From NCBI GenBank assembly GCA_036771375.1, contig DAIPHL010000050.1, forward strand, positions 1-14,127: a DNA stretch of 14,127 nucleotides. The letters are read 5' to 3'. Below, piece after piece: positions 1 through 6,686 of the stretch. Under the pieces are notes generated by a model. The model did not search any database, was not told the origin of the DNA, and was given only the letters and a program-made list of their open reading frames with translations. Both the position numbers and the translations under genes were made by a program. The stretch comes from DAIPHL01 sp036771375 (lineage in GTDB: Bacteria; Synergistota; Synergistia; Synergistales; Synergistaceae). The first letter of the stretch is position 1, and each line of letters starts with the position of its first letter.

Positions 1-13
1 TTCTGAAGAAAGC

Positions 14-65
14 GCCGGAGGTACGGATCTCCGGCACGAAAGGGCAAAAGTCCCCTTTTTTCGTG
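14..65. terminator. Paired hairpins, likely bidirectional terminator region
   Basis: Two inverted repeats lie downstream of the aminotransferase stop. Bases 14-20 (GCCGGAG) pair with 29-35 (CTCCGGC) around an 8-nt loop. Bases 35-44 (CACGAAAGGG) pair with 53-65, with three extra T bases on the right side. Read on the plus strand, the second hairpin runs into six T residues (56-61), which is the form of an intrinsic terminator and suggests a convergent plus-strand gene left of the window. Read on the minus strand the T-run is only three and lies within the stem, so termination of the aminotransferase transcript here is plausible but less certain. Confidence 0.5.
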
Positions 66-124
66 AAGGCACCCGTGCCGCTCCCTTTTTCTCCTCCGGC
101 CTCTTGGCTTCTTCCGGACGTGCC

Positions 125-1291
125 TCAGAACGAGGGGGATGAGAGCAGGGCCCTCTGGAGTGCGGCGAGCCCCGAGCCGACTTCGACCGAGAGCCCGGAG
201 CGGATGCAGCCCCTCTCGATGGCGGCTACGAGCGAGACGAGAACGTGGTGATCGATGTTTCCCATGTGTCCGATTCTGCATCCGCGGCCCATAAAATGTC
301 CCAGGCAGGCCGAGATATGCGCGCCTTCGTCGTAGACCGCCTTTCGAAAGGCCGCGTCGTCGAGGTTCTTCTTCTCGGGGTAGAGGAAGACGGAGACGGT
401 CGGCGAGGCGACCGCGGGGTCGGTTCCCATCTCGAAGCCGAGCGCGAGCATCGCGTCTCGAATTGCCTTTGCATAGAGACGATGTCTCGCGAATCTTTCG
501 TCAAGGCCCTCCTTCTTGATGATTTCGACCGCTTCGGCGAGAGCCCAGATCATGTTCACGGCGGGGGTTCCCCAGTATTTCTGTGCGTCCTTCATGACCG
601 GAAGCCATTTTTCGAAATCGACGTATGATTCGGCGATCGGCGGCATGTTTTTGCGTTTGGCGATCGCCCGTTCGCTTGCCCAGACGATACCCAGCCCCGG
701 GGCGAGCCCAAAGCACTTCTGAGAGCAGGTCAGCATGATGTCGATGCCCCAGTCCATGTATGCCTCCACTCCGCCCGCAGAGGCGACGCCGTCCACGACC
801 AGCAGGACGTCCCGATGGCGGCTCTTCAGTATCTCCGTCAGGGGTTTGAGCGGCAGCTCGACCCCTGTGGAGGTCTCGACGTGCGTCACGACCAGTACGT
901 CGAACTTTTTTTCGGATAGCTTGGCGTCGACCTCTTCGACGGTAACCGAGTGCCCCCACTCGGCTTTCAGGGTATCGAGATCGAATCCTTTTCGATTGCA
1001 TATTTCGATGTAGCGGTCGCCGAAGTACCCGTTGGAGCAGACGAGAACCCGTTCTCCCCTGGTGGCCACGTTCGCGATTCCCATCTCCATTGCCATGGTG
1101 CCCGAGCCTGCCACGACGAAGGCGATCCCATCACACCTCCACAGAGATTCGAGATCCGCGATCAACGCGTCGAAGTCGAAGATGAATCGCGGGTCGTTGA
1201 AGGCGATCGTCTCCTTTCCCATTTGGTCTTGAATGGAGCGTGCGATGGGAGTGGGGCCGGGCGTCATCACTAAAAGATGGTTCCTGATCAT
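125..1291 (-). CDS. Class V PLP-dependent aminotransferase, alanine/serine-glyoxylate type
   Basis: Cytosolic fold-type I PLP enzyme that should move an amino group between a small amino acid (alanine, serine or a relative) and an acceptor such as glyoxylate or pyruvate. Numbered from the chosen start, it shows the N-terminal PGPTP motif (11-15), the SGT phosphate-binding turn (63-65), the PLP-ring aspartate in VVDGVAS (D167), the Schiff-base lysine in CSQKCFG (K192) and the C-terminal substrate-carboxylate arginine in CRIGHMG (R339). At 388 aa it is the usual full length for the AGXT/SgaA/PucG group. The frame stays open to 1387, but AGGAGG at 1302-1307 sits 10 nt before the ATG at 1291 and 1 nt before another ATG at 1300, so the start is one of these. 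The gene has its own promoter and is separated by a terminator from the ABC operon upstream. The exact amino donor cannot be read from sequence. Confidence 0.93.
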   Translation of the reverse strand: MIRNHLLVMTPGPTPIARSIQDQMGKETIAFNDPRFIFDFDALIADLESLWRCDGIAFVVAGSGTMAMEMGIANVATRGERVLVCSNGYFGDRYIEICNRKGFDLDTLKAEWGHSVTVEEVDAKLSEKKFDVLVVTHVETSTGVELPLKPLTEILKSRHRDVLLVVDGVASAGGVEAYMDWGIDIMLTCSQKCFGLAPGLGIVWASERAIAKRKNMPPIAESYVDFEKWLPVMKDAQKYWGTPAVNMIWALAEAVEIIKKEGLDERFARHRLYAKAIRDAMLALGFEMGTDPAVASPTVSVFLYPEKKNLDDAAFRKAVYDEGAHISACLGHFMGRGCRIGHMGNIDHHVLVSLVAAIERGCIRSGLSVEVGSGLAALQRALLSSPSF

Positions 1292-1385
1292 GCTGTTCAT
1301 GCCTCCTGATCTGCAACTGTCGGATTCTCTCTCGAAGCGGAAAGAGAGGACGTTTGCCGTATGAAAAACAACTTGCCCATGATAC

Positions 1386-1414
1386 ATGATAGACGAAATA
1401 CGGATAAATCACAA
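1386..1414 (-). promoter_or_regulatory. Sigma-70 type promoter of the aminotransferase
   Basis: On the minus strand TTGTGA (1414-1409) and TATCAT (1391-1386) are separated by exactly 17 nt. A second TATCAT copy follows at 1384-1379. Transcription would begin around 1379 or a little further downstream, giving a leader of roughly 80 nt before the start codon. The position just downstream of a terminator supports an independent transcription unit. Confidence 0.55.
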
Positions 1415-1440
1415 GAGGTCGGTACAAAAACATGAGAAGG

Positions 1441-1515
1441 GGAAAAAACGAGAGGGACGTCCCCCTCCACCCGAGACGTCCTTCCCGTTCGAAACGCCGA
1501 AGGCGAAAAGGCGTT
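1441..1515 (-). terminator. Tandem hairpins and U-tract ending the ABC transporter operon
   Basis: Immediately after the stop codon of the 187-aa gene, a 6-bp stem forms between 1493-1498 and 1510-1515. A second stem of 7 bp pairs 1455-1461 (GGACGTC on the plus strand) with 1475-1481, and extends by two more pairs past one mismatch. On the minus strand this second stem is followed within a few bases by six T residues (complement of 1443-1448). This is a good intrinsic terminator for leftward transcription and marks the end of the transporter operon. Confidence 0.7.
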
Positions 1516-2078
1516 CACTCGGAGTGCAAGAGCAGGTCCTTGTATCTCACCTCGTTTTTCGCCTCGTTTTGGAGGGCGGTCGTTACGATCTCCATCGCGG
1601 TGATCGCCGGAAAGGCCGGAATACCTCGATGGGGGAGCGTGACGTCAAACGCCCTCGTCTGTCCGATAAATCCTCCGCACGAGCCGGTCAGAGCGTTGTA
1701 CTCCAAGACCATCTCGCAGGGGTAGAGGAGTTTTTTCATGTCGAAGGTCTCTACGCCCACGGTTTTGTCGTTCGCCAGCATGAATCGCAGCGACGTGGCC
1801 GCCTCCGTGCCGTTTGCCTGAAAGAGGATGCCCCGTTCGCCGTCGCGAAAGGCGATCCCGGGGAGCCCTCCGCCGGCCGCCTGCTTCACGTGCAGCGTCG
1901 CCCGCCAGAGGATATGATTGCGGGAACTCTCCGGAACAGGGATACAGTATCCCCATGCAAACGCCTCGCTTGTCTTCAAATGGACGATCCACTCCTCGGA
2001 ATCCCTCTTTGTGGAGACGTTCGGGAGCTCCAGGATTTCAAAGGACTCCGCTTTCCAACGCCATCTCTGCCGATCCAT
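1515..2078 (-). CDS. Uncharacterised 187-aa soluble protein of the ABC operon
   Basis: I do not recognise the family. The protein has no signal peptide and no membrane segment, so it should be cytosolic. It starts 4 nt after the stop of the preceding gene, and a GGGGGAG ribosome-binding site overlaps that gene's end, so the two are probably translationally linked. The sequence alternates hydrophobic and polar residues as in beta strands: HILWRATLHV near residue 55, then GIAFRDGERGILFQANG near 74-90, then a strand containing EMVLEY and GGFIG. This pattern is reminiscent of concanavalin-like or other beta-sandwich ligand-binding domains, but that is only an impression. A helical C-terminal segment follows (about 157-187). 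Co-transcription as the last gene after two permeases suggests a role tied to the imported compound or to the transporter. Confidence 0.82.
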   Translation of the reverse strand: MDRQRWRWKAESFEILELPNVSTKRDSEEWIVHLKTSEAFAWGYCIPVPESSRNHILWRATLHVKQAAGGGLPGIAFRDGERGILFQANGTEAATSLRFMLANDKTVGVETFDMKKLLYPCEMVLEYNALTGSCGGFIGQTRAFDVTLPHRGIPAFPAITAMEIVTTALQNEAKNEVRYKDLLLHSE

Positions 2079-2082
2079 CGCT

Positions 2083-2583
2083 CTACTCCCCCATGGGCGT
2101 CATCTCGGGTTGGCTCTCCGGGGTTTCCTCCACGGGGGAGGGCTCCGTCTCGGAGGCTTCCTCTTCGTCCTCGTCCGCGAGCGGGTTGGGGACGAAGATG
2201 TTCTCGGCGCCGCCGGCCACCGCGGCGAGTGAGATCATCCACTTCCGGGTGTCCACGTTCAGTTTGAATGTGCGTTCGACGGTCCGGATCACCTTGCCGT
2301 CATCCTCGTTCATGATGGTCAACACGAGCGAATGTCTCGAACCGACCATCTTCTCGACGATCCTGTCGTCCGCGAAGATCTCCGTCTTTTTGTTCTCGTT
2401 CCCGTCTATGGTCAACTCCGCATAGGGTACGGCCGGGTATTCCGTTCCGTCCACGGCAACCGTCTCGTTGTCGAGCAGGACCTTGTACTCGCGTCCGATG
2501 TTGTACATGAGGAATGCGACTCCGACGAGGGCCGCAACGAGAAGGAGCCTTATCGCGATGCGACGTTTGCGTATGGCGGACAT
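2083..2583 (-). CDS. Small membrane-anchored protein with acidic C-terminal tail
   Basis: A 166-aa protein of unknown function. A basic N-terminus (RKRR) precedes one hydrophobic helix at about residues 11-29, which would act as an uncleaved signal anchor and place the rest in the periplasm. The middle part (about 35-130) looks like a beta-rich domain. The last 30 or so residues are almost entirely Asp, Glu, Ser, Pro and Thr, beginning at ADEDEEE, and are probably disordered. It begins 3 nt after the permease stop, with AGGAG inside the end of the permease gene, and it is followed closely by the 187-aa gene. The context suggests an accessory subunit of the ABC importer. I have a vague memory of similar small anchored proteins annotated only as DUF next to such transporters, but I cannot assign a family. 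Confidence 0.85.
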   Translation of the reverse strand: MSAIRKRRIAIRLLLVAALVGVAFLMYNIGREYKVLLDNETVAVDGTEYPAVPYAELTIDGNENKKTEIFADDRIVEKMVGSRHSLVLTIMNEDDGKVIRTVERTFKLNVDTRKWMISLAAVAGGAENIFVPNPLADEDEEEASETEPSPVEETPESQPEMTPMGE

Positions 2584-2586
2584 CGT

Positions 2587-3732
2587 TTACACATCTCCTC
2601 TCAGCCCGCGACGGGCCCTTTCCCTCTCCTGTTGCCTCTTCCACGCGTGGAGGACGAGGGCGACCGCGATGATTCCGTAGGAGACGAAGACCCGGAAGTA
2701 CTCTCCCAACTGTGCCTGCCCGATGAGCTCCTTCCCCGCCATGGGGGATACGACGAACATCAGGTGGAAGAGCGTCACGCCGACGAAGATATTCGTGATG
2801 GACGCCTTCGAAACGGTGGCCCCTCCGATCAGAAGGGCCGCGATGGAGAACATGCCCGTCTGATCGTGGCTGTTGTAGGTATTCATGGTGCCGATGTTCT
2901 GCATGAATATGATCTGTCCGAACGCCGCCAGAACCGTCGATATGACGATCGCGATCACCCTGGTGCGTTCGACGGCGATCCCCGCGGAGTCGGCGACGGC
3001 CATGTCCTGTCCTACGGCGCGCATATCCTGTCCCAGTTTGGTACGCCGAAACCAGATGATGAAAAGGCAGAAGGCGCCGATCAAAAGAAAGGTGGCGACC
3101 GGTATGGAGATGTTGAAGGGATGGCTCTCGGTCCCGAGCCGAAGCGTGACGTTCATCGCGTTGTCCAAGGCGTGACGCAGTCCGGTGAGGTTGATGGCGT
3201 TGCGTATGCCGTAGCCTCGGGAGAGCACCAGTTGGGGGTTGCCGATCGGGATCAGGTTTCCCATGGTGTAGAGGACGACGAACTGGTAGATGCCGTTGAT
3301 GAAAAATCCCAGAATATAGCTCGTCACCATCTCTCGGCCCTTGGCTCTGTTCAACACGTTTCCGCAGATCCAGCCCAGGAAGGCGGCGATCGGCACACTG
3401 ATGATGGCGGCGAGAACCAGCCCCGGAATGCCGACCACGGCCCAGTCGGTTACGAAGATCAGGCCGATCTGGCCCGCCATCGCCCCGAGCACCATGCCGA
3501 AGTTGAGCCCCATCCCCGCCATGATCGGAATGAGAAGGGAGAGGACCAGAAAGGAGTTCCTCGCGAGCCTCGTCAGCATCTCGTTGACGAGGTACTCGGC
3601 CGAGAACCCCGAGAGGGGGATCGCGATCGCCGAGAGTCCCAGGAATATGATCGGGACCGAGTTCGAGATCAGAAAGTGCCGGATATTCTCTCCGGCCGTG
3701 AATTTTGCCGTGCTCCGTTTCCTGGGCATCAT
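2587..3732 (-). CDS. ABC transporter permease, BPD_transp_2 family (second subunit)
   Basis: Inner-membrane channel subunit of an ABC importer of the ribose/nucleoside (BMP) branch, 381 aa with about 8-10 hydrophobic segments. The ATPase-contact loop is clear: FRRTKLGQDMRAVGQ at about 228-241, followed by ADSAGI and a long transmembrane stretch, as in RbsC/YufP-type permeases. A second cytoplasmic loop, NRAKGREMVTSY (128-139), matches the position of the conserved loop in the nucleoside-type permeases. The hydrophilic N-terminus and the Arg-rich C-terminus (KRQQERERARRG) should both be cytosolic. The start codon overlaps the stop of the first permease by four bases (ATGA at 3729-3732); a second in-frame ATG follows at once. 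It differs clearly from the first permease, so the transporter is probably a heterodimer. Confidence 0.93.
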   Translation of the reverse strand: MMPRKRSTAKFTAGENIRHFLISNSVPIIFLGLSAIAIPLSGFSAEYLVNEMLTRLARNSFLVLSLLIPIMAGMGLNFGMVLGAMAGQIGLIFVTDWAVVGIPGLVLAAIISVPIAAFLGWICGNVLNRAKGREMVTSYILGFFINGIYQFVVLYTMGNLIPIGNPQLVLSRGYGIRNAINLTGLRHALDNAMNVTLRLGTESHPFNISIPVATFLLIGAFCLFIIWFRRTKLGQDMRAVGQDMAVADSAGIAVERTRVIAIVISTVLAAFGQIIFMQNIGTMNTYNSHDQTGMFSIAALLIGGATVSKASITNIFVGVTLFHLMFVVSPMAGKELIGQAQLGEYFRVFVSYGIIAVALVLHAWKRQQERERARRGLRGDV

Positions 3733-4892
3733 CTCTTCACCTGGACCTTTCTGGTGAGAGCGTAGAGGATCATCCCGTTGCTCACGATGATCCGGATCAC
3801 CTCGGACATGTCGGTCTGGATAAGGCTGTTGATGACCGAAGGGGTCATCGTCAGGATCCCCTGGAAGAGGAAGGTCCCCACCACGACGTTCATCATGGAC
3901 GCCTTGTTCACGGAGGCGCCTCCGAGCAGAATCGCCGCCACCGCGGGGAACGCCATGAAGAGCGGTCCCATGTAGAGCTGTATGAACCCGAAGCTCTGTT
4001 CATAGACGAGGATTCCGACGGCTCCCAAAATGGTGGAGAGCATGACGGATATCGTGCGCATCCGGTTGACGTTGATCCCCGAAGCGCGGGCGAACTCCGG
4101 GTTGGAGCCGACGGCGGTCATGGCGCTGCCGGTCTTGGTCCGGAAGAAAGCCCATACGAGAAAGAGCATGAGGCCGAAGAAGAGGAACATCCCCGTGGGC
4201 ATGAAGAAGGTTTCGACCTGTACGTGGCCGATGTTGCTCAGGACGTGGCGCCAGAACCCTTCGGTGCTGATGGTCGTGCGCAGACCGGAGCCTCCGTAGC
4301 CCCAGATCATGACGGGGCTGTCGAACGGGAGCAAAAGCCATGCCATACACATGAGCGCCACCGAGGAGAAGCCGACGTAGGTGGCGATCATCATCTCCTC
4401 GCCCTTGACGCGATTCAGTATCTGTCCGTAAAAGAAGCCCAGCACCGCGGCGATCGGGACGGCGATCGAAAGCGCGATTGCGAAGAGGAGAAAGGGGCGG
4501 TACGAGGTGGCGAGCAGCCCGGCAAAGGCGCTCTTTGTCCCGAAGAAGGAGATGGTCGTCGCAAGCGCCGCGGCGGACGCCGGGTCTTTTGCCAGCGTCG
4601 CCGCGAGGGCGTCCGCCGACGAGGCCACCTGGATGGACGTCGTCGCGCCGATCAGGCCGGCGATGATGCCGAGTGGAAGGCCGAAATTGAGGCCGCAGCC
4701 GGATTGTATCATCGGCACCATCGCGAGGACCAAAACGCCGTTCATCCCCACGCGGACCAGGGTATCCGAGAGGGACGTGTCGATCCGGACCCCGACGAAA
4801 GGCGCCGCGGCAAACAAGAAGAGCAGGAAAAGGCCGATGATGATCCTCGGCCACCCCGCATTTTCGACGAATTTTTTCAACCGGTCCTTCAT
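3729..4892 (-). CDS. ABC transporter permease, BPD_transp_2 family (first subunit)
   Basis: Membrane subunit of the same importer, 387 aa. After a short amphipathic N-terminus come a transmembrane helix (about 17-34) and a hydrophobic pair containing LNFGLPLGIIAGLIG. A predicted periplasmic loop rich in Ala and Ser (about 84-118) then precedes the remaining helices. The coupling region reads FFRTKTGSAMTAVGS (249-263) then ARASGINVNRMR, the typical contact with the ATPase in BPD_transp_2 proteins. NRVKGEEMMIATY at about 160-172 is the second conserved cytoplasmic loop. ILLGGASVNKA (321-331) is shared in form with the partner permease (LLIGGATVSKA). Its ATG overlaps the ATPase stop (ATGA, 4889-4892), so the two are translationally coupled. 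The substrate cannot be deduced. Confidence 0.93.
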   Translation of the reverse strand: MKDRLKKFVENAGWPRIIIGLFLLFLFAAAPFVGVRIDTSLSDTLVRVGMNGVLVLAMVPMIQSGCGLNFGLPLGIIAGLIGATTSIQVASSADALAATLAKDPASAAALATTISFFGTKSAFAGLLATSYRPFLLFAIALSIAVPIAAVLGFFYGQILNRVKGEEMMIATYVGFSSVALMCMAWLLLPFDSPVMIWGYGGSGLRTTISTEGFWRHVLSNIGHVQVETFFMPTGMFLFFGLMLFLVWAFFRTKTGSAMTAVGSNPEFARASGINVNRMRTISVMLSTILGAVGILVYEQSFGFIQLYMGPLFMAFPAVAAILLGGASVNKASMMNVVVGTFLFQGILTMTPSVINSLIQTDMSEVIRIIVSNGMILYALTRKVQVKR

Positions 4893-6529
4893 CCTGCGTT
4901 CCCTCCCACGGTGTTGGAGCCGACCGCCGTTTTTTTGTGTTGCTCTCCCATCATCAGCATGCCGAACTGTTCGGCCAAAGACGTGGCCGGAAGGATTCCG
5001 CTGATCCTTCCGCTGTCCACGATTGCGATCCTGTCACAGACGGCGCGGAGCTCCTCGAGCTCGGAGGAGGTCATGACGATCGTGGTGCCGTTCTCCTTGT
5101 TGACCCTCTGCAACGTGTCCAGCACGAGTCTCTTTGCGCCCACGTCGATGCCCCTCGTCGGTTCGGAGACGAAGAGGATGTCGGGGTGGACCGCAAATGC
5201 CTTGGCCAGGCAGACCTTTTGCTGGTTCCCGCCGGAGAGTTCCACCGCCCTCTGTCCGTAGCCGGTACAGCGGATCTCCAGAGATCGGATGTACTCCTCC
5301 GCGACCTCGCGCATCTTGTCGTCGTCCCGCCATTTGATCAGGCCTCCCAGCAGTTTTCTCAGGAATTTGTCCTGAACCTGCATGGCCGTGAAAGCGATGT
5401 TCCAATCGATGGGTTCGTCCAAGAGAAGCCCGACGCCCCTCCTGTCCTCGGAGACGAACGCCATGTTGCAGGAGAGCGCATGGGCGGGGTCGTTCAGTTT
5501 GATCTTTTTGCCCCGTACCGTCACGGAGCCTCCGGCCGGGAAGAGCCCCATGATGCCGTTTGCGATGCCGAGTTTGCCCTGGCCGGCGAGGCCGCCGATG
5601 CCGAATATCTCGCCCTTTTGGACGGAAAAGGTTGCGTCTCGGACGGTTTCTCCGGGCATGTCGACCCAGAGCCCGTTCACCTCGAGAACGACCTCGGTCG
5701 CCTCGCGGGATTCCCTGCTCCTGCTTCCCGTGTCCACGTTCCTTCCGACCATCCAGCTCGCGATCTGGTATACGTCGGTCTCCCGGGGTGTCGTCTCCTT
5801 GACGATGCGTCCGTCGCGCAGGACGATGATCTTGTCGCAGAGGTCGACGACCTCCTGCAGGCGGTGCGAGATGAAGACCATGGAGATGCCTCTGCCCGCG
5901 AGGTTGCGAAGAGACTGGATCAGAAGCTCGGCTTCCGATTCCGTGAGGACCGCCGTCGGCTCGTCCAGGATCAGCAGTTTCGTGTTGGTCCTGTCGATTT
6001 CACGGGCGATTTCGGTGAACTGTTTGTGTCCGACCGGCATCTCGCTTGCGGTGGTGTTCGGGTCGATGGAGAAACCGAGCGTTTCGATCGCGACTTCCGC
6101 GCGACGTTGCATCGCCGGACGGTCGAGGGTCTCGATCCTCTCCCCGAAGATCTCCACGAGGGGGTTGTACTTGGTGGATTCCCGGTTGAGAAGGATGTTC
6201 TCGGTCACCGTGAATCCGGGGAGGAGCGAAAATTCCTGATGGACCATACCGACTCCGGCGTCTATCGCGTCGAATGGGGAGGAGAAGTTCACCTCGCGTC
6301 CTTCCAGGAGGAGCTTGCCCTCGAAGCCGCCGGTCTGTGCGATGACCGGCATACCGAAAAGAATGTTCATCAACGTGGACTTTCCCGCTCCGTTCTCTCC
6401 GACGAGGCCGAGAATCTCCCCTTCGTTTAACGTAAAGTTCACCTCTTCAAGCACTCTGTTCCCGAAAAATTCTTTCCCAACCGCCTCGACTTGCAAGAGG
6501 GGTTCCCGGTTTGGCATCTGTGTCACCAC
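4889..6529 (-). CDS. ABC importer ATPase with two fused nucleotide-binding domains
   Basis: Cytosolic energy-coupling subunit of the sugar/nucleoside ATPase type (RbsA/YufO-like), 546 aa. Domain 1 has Walker A GENGAGKS (44-51), Q-loop Q98, a relaxed signature PVGHKQ (165-170), Walker B LLILDE ending in E190, and switch histidine H222. Domain 2 has a degenerate Walker A GLAGQGKLG (about 313-321, Leu where Ser/Thr is usual), an intact LSGGNQQ signature (431-437) and ILFVSE (451-456), with Ser455 in place of the Walker B Asp. A hydrolytically uneven pair is common in this family. The start is uncertain: GTG codons at 6529 and 6526 lie just after AAAGGAA, and an ATG lies at 6517, about 13 nt from that site. 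It has its own -10 box and is coupled to the first permease by a 4-nt overlap. Confidence 0.94.
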   Translation of the reverse strand: MVTQMPNREPLLQVEAVGKEFFGNRVLEEVNFTLNEGEILGLVGENGAGKSTLMNILFGMPVIAQTGGFEGKLLLEGREVNFSSPFDAIDAGVGMVHQEFSLLPGFTVTENILLNRESTKYNPLVEIFGERIETLDRPAMQRRAEVAIETLGFSIDPNTTASEMPVGHKQFTEIAREIDRTNTKLLILDEPTAVLTESEAELLIQSLRNLAGRGISMVFISHRLQEVVDLCDKIIVLRDGRIVKETTPRETDVYQIASWMVGRNVDTGSRSRESREATEVVLEVNGLWVDMPGETVRDATFSVQKGEIFGIGGLAGQGKLGIANGIMGLFPAGGSVTVRGKKIKLNDPAHALSCNMAFVSEDRRGVGLLLDEPIDWNIAFTAMQVQDKFLRKLLGGLIKWRDDDKMREVAEEYIRSLEIRCTGYGQRAVELSGGNQQKVCLAKAFAVHPDILFVSEPTRGIDVGAKRLVLDTLQRVNKENGTTIVMTSSELEELRAVCDRIAIVDSGRISGILPATSLAEQFGMLMMGEQHKKTAVGSNTVGGNAG

Positions 6530-6560
6530 TTCCTTTGCGAAATGAATTTGACTCCATATC

Positions 6561-6576
6561 GACGATCGTCATTATA
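6561..6576 (-). promoter_or_regulatory. TATAAT box with adjoining 10-bp palindrome, ABC operon promoter
   Basis: A perfect TATAAT lies on the minus strand at 6576-6571, about 40 nt upstream of the ATPase start codons. The expected -35 area (around 6594-6599) reads TTCTGC and is poor. Directly downstream of the -10 box, at 6561-6570, is the perfect palindrome GACGATCGTC, which would cover the transcription start and could be an operator. A promoter here fits with the terminator placed just before it. Confidence 0.5.
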
Positions 6577-6630
6577 ACGCATAACCCCGACCGGCAGAAA
6601 AGCTCATTTTTGGACGGAAGGCACTACGCG

Positions 6631-6663
6631 AAAAATGCCGGTCCTCGCGGAAGGGCCGGCATT
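6631..6663 (-). terminator. Intrinsic terminator after the second binding-protein gene
   Basis: Read leftward, AATGCCGGCC (6663-6654) pairs with GACCGGCATT (6643-6634) across a 10-nt loop, with one A-C mismatch. The stem runs straight into five T residues (complement of 6631-6635). It lies 23 nt after the stop of the second binding-protein gene and before the ABC operon promoter. It should end most binding-protein transcripts, so that the periplasmic protein can be made in excess of the membrane complex. Confidence 0.7.
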
Positions 6664-6686
6664 CTCTCGACCTTTTGAGTTTCCCT

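Noticed and set aside
1301..1387. Longer N-terminal extension of the aminotransferase from the ATG at 1387
   Set aside because: It would start within the predicted promoter -10 element, has no ribosome-binding site, and the family begins shortly before the PGPTP motif. AGGAGG at 1302-1307 marks the later start.
1386..2267. A 293-codon plus-strand frame over the terminator and the 187-aa gene
   Set aside because: Very rich in Arg, Pro and Gly, no ribosome-binding site, and it runs antisense through a terminator and a promoter.
2332..6430. Three long plus-strand open frames (about 477, 518 and 497 codons) lying opposite the permeases and the ATPase
   Set aside because: Their translations are full of Asp, Glu, His and Arg with no hydrophobic core or known motif, and they mirror the third-codon bias of the well-supported minus-strand genes. 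They are antisense shadows of GC-rich coding DNA.
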